Below, piece after piece: positions 47,316 through 56,612 of a stretch of 64,000 nucleotides of DNA. Within the stretch, counting starts at the first letter, position 1; every line of letters starts with the position of its first letter. This DNA is from Candidatus Kryptonium thompsonii (lineage in GTDB: Bacteria; Bacteroidota; Ignavibacteria; Kryptoniales; Kryptoniaceae). A model generated the notes under the pieces. It was given only the letters and a program-made list of their open reading frames with translations, did no database searches and was not told the DNA's origin. Location: the NCBI GenBank assembly GCA_001442925.1, contig LDXX01000005.1, positions 186,001-250,000 on the forward strand. The letters are read 5' to 3'. The translations under genes were made by a program, and so were the position numbers.

Positions 47316-48102
47316 AATTTTGAGCTTTCCACTTGTTTTCTTGGTTGCTATCTTTTTTAAGCAGAACTTAGACGAAAAAACAATTCAATTTAACAGCAGA
47401 AAAATTGAACATAACGCTTTTAAGGTTGGCGAACGTTTGCTTTACGATGTGAAGTACCAATTTATCAAGGTTGGCGAAGCGGAGATTTCTCTATCTGAGA
47501 TAGTTGAATACAACGGTCGCAAGTGTTACCGTGCCGTGTTTAAAGTTTGGTCTCTGCCGTTTTTCTCGGTGTTTTATAAGGTTGATGATAGATATGAAAG
47601 TTTAATTGATGTTGAAGGCATTTACCCGTGGAGATTTGAGCAACGCATAAGGGAAGGCGGATATAAACGTGATTTCTACGCTGAGTTTGACCATGTTAAT
47701 TTGATAGCAAAAACATCAGAAGGAATTTATCCAATTCCACAATATGCACAGGACGTTTTCTCGGCTTTTTACTACGCAAGAACACAAGACTACTCAAATA
47801 AAAAAGTTGGAGATAGAATAAAACTCGAAAACTTCTACAGAAATAAGACATACCCGCTTGAAATTAAATACCTTGGGGAGCAAACTGTTGAAGTTAAAGC
47901 TGGGAAGTTTAAATGTGTTATAGTTGAACCATTGATAGTTGAAGGTGGACTTTTTAAAGCAAAGGGAAGATTTCTCTTATGGATAACAAATGATGCTAAA
48001 AAAATCCCCGTTAAAATGACAGCCGAGATACCGATAGGAAACATAACGGGTGAGTTAAGAGAATTTGAAAACATTGAAAAAATAGATGCAAAGATAGAGT
48101 GA
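47308..48102 (+). CDS. DUF3108 periplasmic protein
   Basis: This 264-residue protein has a short N-terminal hydrophobic signal (ILSFPLVFLVAIFF). The DUF3108 pattern is FKVGERLLYDVKYQFIKVGEAEI, followed by YEVKAGKFKC-type strands (VEVKAGKFKCVIVEP) and LLWITNDAKKIPVKM. DUF3108 proteins are beta-rich periplasmic proteins in many Gram-negative and FCB bacteria. Their role is not established; some resemble lipid-binding folds. It is translationally coupled to the glycosyltransferase upstream, with an 8-base overlap, and the next start codon (TGATG) abuts its stop. Confidence 0.82.
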   Translation: MYKILSFPLVFLVAIFFKQNLDEKTIQFNSRKIEHNAFKVGERLLYDVKYQFIKVGEAEISLSEIVEYNGRKCYRAVFKVWSLPFFSVFYKVDDRYESLIDVEGIYPWRFEQRIREGGYKRDFYAEFDHVNLIAKTSEGIYPIPQYAQDVFSAFYYARTQDYSNKKVGDRIKLENFYRNKTYPLEIKYLGEQTVEVKAGKFKCVIVEPLIVEGGLFKAKGRFLLWITNDAKKIPVKMTAEIPIGNITGELREFENIEKIDAKIE

Positions 48103-49055
48103 TGAAATCAAAATATGAAAAAATAGACCTTTCAAAGGTCAAAACGATCACAATTAAAAACAGGAAAAGCAAAGTTAACACAGCAGAATTTGCAAAGGTA
48201 TTTGATCCTAAAACGCAAAGTTTTTCAGAGTTCATCGACTCGCTCCCGGAAATACTTGTGGCAAAAGATTTAAAAATTCTCGTTGACAAAATTGTAAATG
48301 CTTATGAAAAAAATAAACTTGTCATCTTTTTGATTGGGGCTCATGTTATAAAAGTTGGGCTTGCACCGCTTTTGATAGAACTTAGCAAGCTTGGGGTCTT
48401 AAAAGCAATTGCCATGAATAGTGCATCTGCTATTCACGATGTTGAAATCGCCTTGTTCGGTCAAACTTCAGAAGATGTGGCTGAAAATATAATGGACGGA
48501 AGCTTCGGCATGGCAAAAGAAACCGGGGATTTCATAAATCTCACACTTGAATATTACTGTAAAAATTCAGATCTCGGCTACGGTGAAGCTCTTGGGAAAA
48601 AATTAAACGAGGTCGATGCCCCAAATAAAGATTATAGCGTTCTCGCTTCACTTTATAATTTAGATATACCTGTGACAGTTCACGCTGCTATTGGAACTGA
48701 TATCGTCCATCAACAACCAACGATGGATGGCTCCATCACAGGTGAGATGAGCTTTAGAGATTTCAAAATTCTTTGCAATGTTTTAACAAAACTTGATCAA
48801 GATGGGGTGGTCGTAAATGTTGGCTCTGCAGTCATAATGCCGGAAGTTTTCCTTAAGGCTTTAACCATAGTTCGCAACCTTGGGTACAACGCCTTCGGAT
48901 TTACAACAGCGAATTTTGATATGCTGAGACATTACAGACCAACAGTTAATGTTATACAACGACCAACCCAAGGTGGAGGTCAAGGTTTTATGATAACAGG
49001 TCATCATGAAATAATGATACCACTTTTGGTAGCAATGATAAAAAGTAAAATTTGA
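48102..49055 (+). CDS. Deoxyhypusine-synthase-like protein of unknown function
   Basis: This 317-residue soluble protein starts from ATG in a TGATG overlap; GTG at 48099 is an alternative. It has Rossmann-like segments VIFLIGAHVIKVGLAPLLIEL and NVGSAVIMPEVFLKALTIVRNLG. Strongly patterned motifs are MNSASAIHDVEIALFGQTSEDV, DGSFGMAKETGDFIN and HAAIGTDIVHQQP. The layout recalls the deoxyhypusine synthase family (DYS1), whose bacterial members act on other substrates such as polyamines, but I cannot place the catalytic Lys with certainty. Bacteria lack eIF5A, so the family name would not give the reaction. Confidence 0.5.
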   Translation: MKSKYEKIDLSKVKTITIKNRKSKVNTAEFAKVFDPKTQSFSEFIDSLPEILVAKDLKILVDKIVNAYEKNKLVIFLIGAHVIKVGLAPLLIELSKLGVLKAIAMNSASAIHDVEIALFGQTSEDVAENIMDGSFGMAKETGDFINLTLEYYCKNSDLGYGEALGKKLNEVDAPNKDYSVLASLYNLDIPVTVHAAIGTDIVHQQPTMDGSITGEMSFRDFKILCNVLTKLDQDGVVVNVGSAVIMPEVFLKALTIVRNLGYNAFGFTTANFDMLRHYRPTVNVIQRPTQGGGQGFMITGHHEIMIPLLVAMIKSKI

Positions 49056-49063
49056 AGAACAGA

Positions 49064-49945
49064 ATGGAGCAAGAAAATTTTGATCAAAAAATAGAGAAAC
49101 CCCAAAGCTCTCTTAAGGCTTCCCCAATTGCGATGACCTTAATAGCGCTTGGGACAGTTTTCATATTATACCAGTTTTTCGGAGCAAGTTTAACTTTTCT
49201 GCTTTTCGGTGGTTTGAACGAAGCAAATGTCCAAAACTTCAGGTTGATGACTTTGATTTCTCAATTTTTATTTATCTTTATCCCAACTTTATTGTTCGCA
49301 AGATGGCAAGAAATTGGGTACAAGGAAATCTTCAAACTTAAAGCGCCATCTTTATTTGAGCTTGCTCTTACAATAATTGGGACTTTAGCACTTCAAAATA
49401 TAGCACAAATCTATCTTTATGTTCAGGACATTATCATACCAATTGAAAAACTTGGTCCCATTTTTGAAACAATGCGGAAGCTCATGGAACGAACTTATTC
49501 AATTTTAATCTCGGCAAAATCACCACTTGAATTTGCCTTCGTCGTTCTTGTTGTAGCGCTTACGCCCGCCATATGTGAAGAGTTTTTGTTCAGAGGCCTT
49601 GTCCAATACAACTTATCAAAAGCGAGCAACTACAAACTTGGGTTTATCATAACTGGGGTCATTTTTGCAATGTATCATACAAACCCGTTCAACTTTATCC
49701 CTTTAGTTGCGCTTGGGGTTTATTTTGGCTACCTTGTTTATAAATCTGGAAGTATATATCTTTCAATAATTGCTCACTTTGTAAATAATTTCAGCGCTGC
49801 TTATCTTTATTATGCCATCGGATCGGAAGGTATAATTCCAAACAATAGTTTAGCTTTATTTACAACGATGTTTTTTTCGATAGCGATTTTCATTGCTTCA
49901 ATTTACATTTTTGAAATTTTACATGTAAACAAAACTCAAAATTAA
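49064..49945 (+). CDS. CPBP-family intramembrane metalloprotease
   Basis: The protein is 293 residues from ATG at 49064; TTG at 49052, overlapping the previous stop as TTGA, would add four. It has about eight membrane helices. The CPBP (CAAX prenyl protease 2 / Abi) motifs are present: EEFLFRGLVQYNL (EExxxR), FAMYHTNPFNFIPLVALGVYFGYLVYKSG (catalytic His) and IAHFVNNFSA (His, Asn). Substrates of bacterial members are mostly unknown; some mature bacteriocins or regulate signalling. It is in a compact run of plus-strand genes. Confidence 0.88.
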   Translation: MEQENFDQKIEKPQSSLKASPIAMTLIALGTVFILYQFFGASLTFLLFGGLNEANVQNFRLMTLISQFLFIFIPTLLFARWQEIGYKEIFKLKAPSLFELALTIIGTLALQNIAQIYLYVQDIIIPIEKLGPIFETMRKLMERTYSILISAKSPLEFAFVVLVVALTPAICEEFLFRGLVQYNLSKASNYKLGFIITGVIFAMYHTNPFNFIPLVALGVYFGYLVYKSGSIYLSIIAHFVNNFSAAYLYYAIGSEGIIPNNSLALFTTMFFSIAIFIASIYIFEILHVNKTQN

Positions 49946-49952
49946 ACAGAAA

Positions 49953-50510
49953 ATGCCTAAGTGTCCGCTTTGCGGTTTTGTGTATCCGGAAGGTGTAACC
50001 GCTTGCCCGGATTGTAATATAAATTTGATCGATGAAAAGCCCGAAATATGTATATATTGCGGTGCAGAAATTGAACCGGGTTTGCTCTATTGCCCTGAGT
50101 GCGGTAAAATTTTCTTAACAAGAATTTTTGAACCTGAAGATGAAATCGAATGCGAAGAACATCTTGATAAGCCAGCTGTTGGAATTTGCGTTGTATGTGG
50201 AAAACCCATTTGCAAAGAGTGCGCAATTGAAGTTGATGGCAAAATTTACTGCAAAGAAGGGAACCACAAGCAATATAAAGAGGAATGGTCTATCGTCTAC
50301 ACAACCCAATACGAATATGAAGCTGAAATGCTAAAAGCAAACCTTGAAAGCGCTGGTATTCCATGTGTCGTTTTCTCTACAAAAGATCACACTTACTTTA
50401 TGACGGTTGGCTTTGGAATAGTTAAAGTGCTTGTCCCAAAAGACAAGAAAGATATTGCACTCAAAATAATTGAAGATCTCAAGTACAGCGATGAGGATTA
50501 TTACGAATAA
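49953..50510 (+). CDS. Zinc-ribbon/B-box protein with DUF2007-like C-terminal domain
   Basis: This 185-residue protein contains two zinc ribbons (CPLCGFVYPEGVTACPDC and CIYCGAEIEPGLLYCPEC), then a B-box-like zinc motif (CEEHLDKPAVGICVVCGKPICKEC...YCKEGNH). A C-terminal domain resembles DUF2007, the putative signal-transducing family (YTTQYEYEAEMLKANLESAGIPCVVF). It is soluble and cytoplasmic. It probably binds a partner or nucleic acid through its zinc sites; the role is unknown. It lies 16 bases before cdsA. Confidence 0.78.
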   Translation: MPKCPLCGFVYPEGVTACPDCNINLIDEKPEICIYCGAEIEPGLLYCPECGKIFLTRIFEPEDEIECEEHLDKPAVGICVVCGKPICKECAIEVDGKIYCKEGNHKQYKEEWSIVYTTQYEYEAEMLKANLESAGIPCVVFSTKDHTYFMTVGFGIVKVLVPKDKKDIALKIIEDLKYSDEDYYE

Positions 50511-50525
50511 AAATCGGGTGAAAAA

Positions 50526-51347
50526 TTGAGTAATCTCACCATTCGAGTCTTGGTTGCAGTCGTTGGCATACCTTTAATAATCCTTATAACGCTTTATGGA
50601 AAATTGCCTTTTCTTATTTTCGTTCTTCTCATATCCACCCTTGCAACATATGAATATTACAAGCTCGCCACTCATAAAAATTCATCCCCGATCATCTTGA
50701 TTGGAATGTTTACAATTTTAATAATTGATTTAATTTTTTACCTTGGCGAAGTTCAGCACTTAATATCACTTTTCATTTTAGCGATTCTTTTAACTGGGCT
50801 TGTTGAATTGTTTAGAAAACCCAAACCCAATGGATGGTCAGCCATTTCAAATCTTGCGACGACCCCATTCCCAATTTTTTATATTGGATTATCGCTTGGA
50901 ACATTGATTGGTTTAAGGGAAGCTAAATATTATGACTATTTCAAAGGTGGTGTTTTTATAATTTCAATCTTTGCGATAATATGGATTTGCGATACAGCAG
51001 CATACTTTGTAGGTAAGTCATTGGGAAAGCGAAAGCTTTATGAAAGGGTAAGTCCGAACAAAACAGTTGAAGGATTCATTGGAGGTTTGATTTTTGCCTT
51101 TTTATCATCATTCATAGCAAGGTATATGGTGCTTGATTTTTTAACAATCTATGATGTCGTTGCGATAGCGATAATTGTTGGGGTTTTCGGACAGCTTGGG
51201 GATCTTGTTGAATCTTTAATTAAGAGAGATGCTGGTGTTAAGGACTCATCAAATATAATTCCGGGGCACGGTGGTGTTTTTGATAGATTTGATAGTTTGA
51301 TTTATGTTGCCCCGCTTGTTTATCTTTATTTTACAACTTTAAAATAA
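50526..51347 (+). CDS. cdsA: Phosphatidate cytidylyltransferase
   Basis: This 273-residue inner-membrane enzyme makes CDP-diacylglycerol from CTP and phosphatidate, the branch point of phospholipid synthesis. Seven to eight membrane helices are visible, and the C-terminal signature is complete: SLIKRDAGVKDSSNIIPGHGGVFDRFDS. WICDTAAYFVGKSLGKRKL is also typical. The start is TTG at 50526, since no ATG or GTG lies suitably near. Confidence 0.95.
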   Translation: MSNLTIRVLVAVVGIPLIILITLYGKLPFLIFVLLISTLATYEYYKLATHKNSSPIILIGMFTILIIDLIFYLGEVQHLISLFILAILLTGLVELFRKPKPNGWSAISNLATTPFPIFYIGLSLGTLIGLREAKYYDYFKGGVFIISIFAIIWICDTAAYFVGKSLGKRKLYERVSPNKTVEGFIGGLIFAFLSSFIARYMVLDFLTIYDVVAIAIIVGVFGQLGDLVESLIKRDAGVKDSSNIIPGHGGVFDRFDSLIYVAPLVYLYFTTLK

Positions 51348-51360
51348 ATTTTGTACTCAT

Positions 51361-52653
51361 GTGAGAAACGGAAGGAAGAAAATACATGTTTTGACGCTTG
51401 GTTGTCCCAAAAACCTTGTCGACTCAGAAATTTTAATAAGCAGATTGAAAGATAACTTTAAAATCGTTGAAAAGCCGGAAAAAGCCGAAATTGTGATAAT
51501 AAATACCTGTGGCTTCATTGAATCCGCAAAACAAGAGTCAATAGATAAAATTTTTGAGGCAATCTCGCTTAAAGAGAAAGGAAAGGTGGAAAGTGTTTAT
51601 GTAATGGGTTGCCTATCTGAGAGATATAAAAATGAACTTGAAAAAGAGATACCGGAGGTTGATAAATTTTTCGGCGTCGAACAATTCCCCGAGATTTTAA
51701 ATGAACTCAGAGTTGATTATAAATATGAACTGCTTGGGGAAAGGGAAATTTTAACAACTGGGCATTTTGCTTATCTTAAAATTTCTGAGGGTTGTGACAA
51801 TCCCTGCTCCTTTTGCGCTATACCTTTAATTCGTGGCAGACATGTAAGCCGTCCGATGGAGGAGATAATTAAAGAAGCCGAAAAACTTGCATGGAAAGGT
51901 GTAAAAGAGTTAATAATTATCGCACAGGATACAACTTACTATGGTCTCGATATCTATGGTGAGAGAAAACTTGCTGAGCTTTTACTTAAACTTTCCCAGA
52001 TTGATGGAATTGAATGGATTCGGTTAATGTATGCATTCCCATCCAAATTCCCCGAAGAAGTTATAGATGTGATAGCGCAAAATCCTAAAATTTGCAAATA
52101 TATCGATATCCCAATCCAGCATATTTCCGATAAAATTTTAAAGTCGATGAGGCGAGGAATCACAAAACGAAAAACGATCGAACTCCTTGAAAAAATCAGA
52201 GAAAAGATTCCAGATGTCGCCATAAGGACGAGTTTGATAGTTGGTTATCCTGGCGAAACTGAAGAAGAATTTGAAGAATTGTTAAATTTTGTCAATGAAT
52301 TTAAGTTTGATCGTCTCGGTGTTTTCACATATTCGCAGGAGGAAGGAACGCCTGCTTTTGAACTTGGCAATCCTGTTCCAAGCGAGGAAAAAGAAAGAAG
52401 AATGGCTTTAATTATGAAAGCACAACATGACATCATAATTGAGAAGAACGAAAAAATGATTGGAAGGAAGCTTAAGGTTTTGATAGATAAAAAAGAGAAA
52501 AATTATTATGTAGGTCGAACGCAATGGGATGCCCCAGAAATTGACCTTGAAGTCTTGGTTGAGGGAAAAGATTTAAAGGTTGGGGAATTTTATCAAGTTG
52601 AAATTTACGATTTTTTTGAGTATGATTTAATTGGACGAGTTGTTCAATCATGA
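51361..52653 (+). CDS. rimO: Ribosomal protein S12 methylthiotransferase
   Basis: This 430-residue radical-SAM enzyme adds a methylthio group to the conserved Asp of ribosomal protein uS12. The N-terminal UPF0004 domain begins VLTLGCPKNLVDSE with a cluster-binding Cys. The radical-SAM loop is GCDNPCSFCAIPLIRGRHVSRP (Cys-x3-Cys-x2-Cys). A C-terminal TRAM domain follows. LGCPKNLVDSE and the absence of MiaB features support RimO over MiaB. The start is GTG at 51361, 13 bases after cdsA. Confidence 0.95.
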   Translation: MRNGRKKIHVLTLGCPKNLVDSEILISRLKDNFKIVEKPEKAEIVIINTCGFIESAKQESIDKIFEAISLKEKGKVESVYVMGCLSERYKNELEKEIPEVDKFFGVEQFPEILNELRVDYKYELLGEREILTTGHFAYLKISEGCDNPCSFCAIPLIRGRHVSRPMEEIIKEAEKLAWKGVKELIIIAQDTTYYGLDIYGERKLAELLLKLSQIDGIEWIRLMYAFPSKFPEEVIDVIAQNPKICKYIDIPIQHISDKILKSMRRGITKRKTIELLEKIREKIPDVAIRTSLIVGYPGETEEEFEELLNFVNEFKFDRLGVFTYSQEEGTPAFELGNPVPSEEKERRMALIMKAQHDIIIEKNEKMIGRKLKVLIDKKEKNYYVGRTQWDAPEIDLEVLVEGKDLKVGEFYQVEIYDFFEYDLIGRVVQS

Positions 52654-52754
52654 GTCTGAAGAGATTTTTAAGAAACAAACTGAAAAATATTTTTGTTAAA
52701 AGTTTTTGGAATAAAAATTTAAAACCGATTTCAAGTCGGGTGGAGAAAAAATGA
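52650..52754 (+). CDS. 34-residue basic mini-protein (possible)
   Basis: An ATG overlaps the rimO stop as ATGA, and the stop of this frame overlaps the next gene's start as ATGA, so the 34 codons fill the gap exactly. The product begins MSLKRFLRNKLKNIFVKSFW; it has eleven Lys/Arg against one Glu, and its first half could form a cationic amphipathic helix. I recognise no family. Double ATGA overlap suggests translational coupling. There is no separate ribosome binding site, and a chance open frame is possible. Confidence 0.35.
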   Translation: MSLKRFLRNKLKNIFVKSFWNKNLKPISSRVEKK

Positions 52755-54055
52755 AAAAACTAATTTTAATTTTGCTAATTCTCATAGGCTCGGTTGTTTA
52801 CTCACAAGTTGAGACGAGTTCACCCAGAAGCTACGCAATGCCCCAGTTTTACTTCAGCGCACTCAATTTCGCTGGGGATATGAGTCAAAATGGGAGCAGA
52901 GTTGATATCTATGTTCAGGTCCCGTATGAATATCTTCAATTTGTAAAAGAAGGTGATCGTTATGTTGCTAGTTATGAAGTTGATGTCCGAATCATAACGC
53001 CAAAGGGCAAAGATGTGGTTGAAAAAGTATGGACGCAGAAAGTAATAGCGGATAACTTTGATCAAACGACTTCAAGGGCTTTCTGGGATATATCACAGGC
53101 ATTTTTGAATCTTCCATTTGGCGAGTATAAAATTAGTGTTCAAGTAATCGATATTGATACAAAGCGAGGGCTTAAAAAAGAGGGCACAATAAGCGTAAGA
53201 AATTTTGCTCAAAGACCGATAACGATAAGCGACTTGATGATGGTTTCATCTGTAAAGGTTGAAGATGGCGTCAAAACAATAGTTCCTAATGTGTTAAACA
53301 CAATATCCACTTCTGGCGATAAGAATTTTTACCTTTTCTTTGAGGTTTATAACAACACTAACATCTCGGATTCCGTCGATATAACTTACAAGATTGATAA
53401 AATAAAGAAGCGCAAGAGGGAACAAGACGTTTCTTTTACAGGAGCAGTGAAGGAATTCATTAAACCTGGAAAAAATTCAATCATATTTGAAGTTTCCGAA
53501 CCAAAAATTGGCTTTGGTGATTATATAATTTCTGTTCAGGTTAAAATGTCATCGAATCCGGACTATTATTTTACAGCTCAAAGAGGATTCGTGGTCAGAT
53601 GGCATGAAATTCCAGAGTTAATAACTGATCTTGACAAAGCAATTGAACAACTCGTTTATATTGCAAAACCAGAAGAGCTTAACTATATCAAATCAGCACA
53701 AGATGACACAGAGAAAGAAAAAAGGTTTCTTGAGTTCTGGCGCAAGAAGGATCCAACGCCAAATACGGTTAAGAATGAACTTATGGAAGAATATTACAGC
53801 AGAGTTAAGTATGCAAATGAACACTTTGGGCATTACCTTGAGGGATGGAAAACAGACATGGGAATGGTTTATATAATTTTCGGACCACCAAGTAGTGTTG
53901 ATAGACACCCATTTGACATTAATGCTAAACCATATGAGATATGGTACTATTACGAAATCAACAGAAGATTTATCTTTCTCGACGAGACAGGTTTCGGAGA
54001 CTACCGTTTGATAACCCCACTCTGGGATGAATGGACAAGAAATATTTGGCGTTAA
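52751..54055 (+). CDS. GWxTD-domain secreted protein
   Basis: This 434-residue exported protein has a signal peptide (MKKLILILLILIGSVVYSQ). Two beta-sandwich-like regions follow, then the C-terminal GWxTD domain: GHYLEGWKTDMGMVYIIFGPP, PYEIWYYYEINRRFIFLDE and GFGDYRLI. The domain is widespread in Bacteroidetes, Ignavibacteria and Acidobacteria; its function is unknown. A GGAG site (52742-52745) precedes ATG. It converges on the TonB-receptor-like gene with a 4-base overlap at the stop codons. Confidence 0.9.
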   Translation: MKKLILILLILIGSVVYSQVETSSPRSYAMPQFYFSALNFAGDMSQNGSRVDIYVQVPYEYLQFVKEGDRYVASYEVDVRIITPKGKDVVEKVWTQKVIADNFDQTTSRAFWDISQAFLNLPFGEYKISVQVIDIDTKRGLKKEGTISVRNFAQRPITISDLMMVSSVKVEDGVKTIVPNVLNTISTSGDKNFYLFFEVYNNTNISDSVDITYKIDKIKKRKREQDVSFTGAVKEFIKPGKNSIIFEVSEPKIGFGDYIISVQVKMSSNPDYYFTAQRGFVVRWHEIPELITDLDKAIEQLVYIAKPEELNYIKSAQDDTEKEKRFLEFWRKKDPTPNTVKNELMEEYYSRVKYANEHFGHYLEGWKTDMGMVYIIFGPPSSVDRHPFDINAKPYEIWYYYEINRRFIFLDETGFGDYRLITPLWDEWTRNIWR

Positions 54056-55884
54056 TCAAAAAAAGTCCATATAACGCCAAATCTTAAGCTTCTATCCTGC
54101 ATTGGGTAGAAAGCCGTGGTCATATATCTTGAATTTGTAACATTAGCAAATGTTAAAAATATAACTGCGCTTTTCACTCTCCCACTCAAGAAGAAATCAA
54201 GCGTTGTAAATTTCTTCAACTCATATTTATCCTGAACAAACATAAGACTTGAATTGATAAATTTATAGCCAGTGAATTTGTCCGAAACTCTTGCCCTGAT
54301 GCCTGCCCTTAAATTTAAAGTTCGAGTCAGCTTGCCATCGAAGAAAAATTCAGCTTTGATGAAATATCTTGGATACGGCTTTGTCACTTTATTAAGGATT
54401 AAAGATGAGTTAACAACTAAATTTAACTTCCAGAGTTTAACACTGGCATCTACGTCGCCAAATGTTCGGCTTAAATAAGTTCTATAAAATGATGAATCTT
54501 GAAAAACAAGGAAATTGAAAATTTTTCTGTTTTGAACTTTAATACCAAGGGCGAAGTTTTCATCATTTGCTTTCATCCCAATTTCATAAACTCGATGCTT
54601 TTCGAATTCAACCGAGTTTGTTATAAACTGTTCAAGTAAAGTTGGAACTCTATACGAATGTGAAAATCCAGCATAAAAATTTAAATTGCCCAACTTTGTT
54701 TCAGCTCCGAAACCGTAAGCTGAAACCACCCTATTGAGAAGATTTTCAACCTTGAAAAATAAGGAAAGCCCAAAACTTGAAAAATTTAAAGAAGAGTTCA
54801 AAAATGATGTGACAGACAAAATCGAACGTGAACCAGGCAGAATATAGCCAGTTGAAAGAGAGTCGTTCAATAAATCGATCTTCAAATTGTTTTTTTGAAG
54901 TTCAAATCCAGCGTTTAAATTTACAAGCCAAAACATACTTTTAAAGTTTAACTTAAAGCCGTAAAAATTTGAAATTCGTTCATTTGGGTCTTTTATCAAA
55001 CTAAGCCTATCTTTTTGAAAAGTATGGTAAACTGTAAAGTTAATCACAGTAGTCGAATCCAATTTATAAAGTGATGTCAAAGTCAGATCGTTTCTTTTCG
55101 ACGATAAATTTGAGCTTGATTCAATAACAGGGGCAATCCTTTCGTTGTAGATTACATCTTCAGCTTCAGGTGATGCTTTAGTTGTATCGATTCCCCCGTT
55201 TAAGCCCATGTTAGTTGTCGTATAAATATTTAGAAGTGAGATATTTACTCCGTGTCGGGGAATCCAGAACGAGTTTATGAATAAGTTCCAAGCATCATAT
55301 TGTGAATTGACAAACCTACCAGCTGACACACTTCTTCGGAAACCAAAGGTTAGATTTAAATTTCTATAAAAGTTATATGAAAAGCTTCCGTCCGCTGCAA
55401 TTAGGTCGTAAGCGTCTTCAATGTATCGTATTCTTGTAATGGGTCTTTGTGTGAAAATGTTTTTAAAGATATAGTTTGAAGCCGACGAATTTGAATTTTG
55501 AAATATGGAACTGGAGTAATCCTTTACAGTTTCAATTTTATAAATATTGTCAAGCGGAAGCATGTGAAAGGATTGATACGGATAAACATAACCACTCAAA
55601 GTTCTTCCATTCAGAAAAAAGTGGGAAGAGCGCATGTCGGCAAAGTTAAAATTCAGATTGACAGGCTTTCCATTTTCGCCAAGCTCGTTTGAAAAAACAT
55701 TGAAGTTTAAATTGAAGATATCCAACGCAAATTTATAATCTAATCTCTCAATCTGTTCAATTTTTATCTCAGCGACCTTAGAAAATGTTGGGAGTTTGGA
55801 GATCTCAAAAAAATTAATTGTATCTTGTTTTGATTGAGATAGAAGGGGGGTCGAGAGTAGGAAGAGAAGGATGAAAAGTTGCAT
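54052..55884 (-). CDS. TonB-dependent-receptor-like outer-membrane barrel
   Basis: This 610-residue protein has a signal peptide (MQLFILLFLLSTPLLSQS). A short plug-like region follows (about 30-150) with FFLNGRTLSGYVYPYQSFHM and NIYKIETVKDYSSSIFQNSNS, resembling the plug segment that fixes the strand order of TonB receptors. The rest is many amphipathic beta strands ending in an aromatic C-terminal residue region (RFGVIWTFFD). It is shorter than usual receptors (650-900), and no N-terminal TonB box is evident, so it may be a passive porin derived from a receptor. No transport partner lies next to it. Confidence 0.7.
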   Translation of the reverse strand: MQLFILLFLLSTPLLSQSKQDTINFFEISKLPTFSKVAEIKIEQIERLDYKFALDIFNLNFNVFSNELGENGKPVNLNFNFADMRSSHFFLNGRTLSGYVYPYQSFHMLPLDNIYKIETVKDYSSSIFQNSNSSASNYIFKNIFTQRPITRIRYIEDAYDLIAADGSFSYNFYRNLNLTFGFRRSVSAGRFVNSQYDAWNLFINSFWIPRHGVNISLLNIYTTTNMGLNGGIDTTKASPEAEDVIYNERIAPVIESSSNLSSKRNDLTLTSLYKLDSTTVINFTVYHTFQKDRLSLIKDPNERISNFYGFKLNFKSMFWLVNLNAGFELQKNNLKIDLLNDSLSTGYILPGSRSILSVTSFLNSSLNFSSFGLSLFFKVENLLNRVVSAYGFGAETKLGNLNFYAGFSHSYRVPTLLEQFITNSVEFEKHRVYEIGMKANDENFALGIKVQNRKIFNFLVFQDSSFYRTYLSRTFGDVDASVKLWKLNLVVNSSLILNKVTKPYPRYFIKAEFFFDGKLTRTLNLRAGIRARVSDKFTGYKFINSSLMFVQDKYELKKFTTLDFFLSGRVKSAVIFLTFANVTNSRYMTTAFYPMQDRSLRFGVIWTFFD

Positions 55885-56046
55885 TTTTATGAAAACTTAT
55901 TGATTTTTTGTGAATAAATTTATCAAACATCGTCGAATTTTTCAATTAAAGATATTTTGAGCGGTGTTATTATTTGGTTTTTCATTGTTTATTTCAGTCC
56001 AAATTTTTATATTTATCAACGAGTTTAAAAATAAAAATTTTGTGAG

Positions 56047-56559
56047 ATGAGTTTACAAGCACTTGTTTTCTTTGTCTCCGCTCTCATTGCAATAGTTTCA
56101 GCAATTCTAATGATAACACGAGCCAATCCCGTAAAAAGCGCAATTTTTTTAATTATCAATTTTCTTTCACTTTCGATTATATACCTTACTTTAAATGCAC
56201 AGTTTATAGCTATCATCCAAGTTTTAGTTTATGCTGGCGCAATAATGGTTTTGTTCGTATTCGTGATAATGTTACTTAATTTGCAAGATGAGAAAAGGTT
56301 ATCAGATAAGCTCGACATAAGAAAAGCAATCGCCTTTTTGTTTGTATTGCTCGTCTTCAGCAGAATTGCGCTTGGATTGGGTAAATCTGCAAGCGGAAGG
56401 TTCTTGGAACAAGCTAAAAATTCGGTTGAGCTAGGAAAAGTTGAGTCCATTGGTGAAAAATTATTTACAAGTTATATCCTACCATTTGAAATCACATCTT
56501 TAATTTTAATCGTTGCGATAGTTGGTTCGATTGTTCTCGCTAAAAGAAAATTCGAGTAG
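56047..56559 (+). CDS. nuoJ: NADH-quinone oxidoreductase subunit J
   Basis: This 170-residue inner-membrane subunit of complex I has five predicted helices. ANPVKSAIFLIINFLSLSIIYLTLNAQFIAIIQVLVYAGAI is the typical NuoJ core, with the conserved VYAGAIMVLFVFVIMLL run. It is the first gene of the nuoJKLM-antiporter-nuoN run. No nuoA to nuoI genes precede it; the upstream neighbour is on the other strand, so its promoter must lie in 55885-56046. Confidence 0.94.
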   Translation: MSLQALVFFVSALIAIVSAILMITRANPVKSAIFLIINFLSLSIIYLTLNAQFIAIIQVLVYAGAIMVLFVFVIMLLNLQDEKRLSDKLDIRKAIAFLFVLLVFSRIALGLGKSASGRFLEQAKNSVELGKVESIGEKLFTSYILPFEITSLILIVAIVGSIVLAKRKFE

Positions 56560-56612
56560 CCTTGCTATATGAGAATGCTTACCAAACTAATTAAAACAAA
56601 CCTGGGCGTGTC

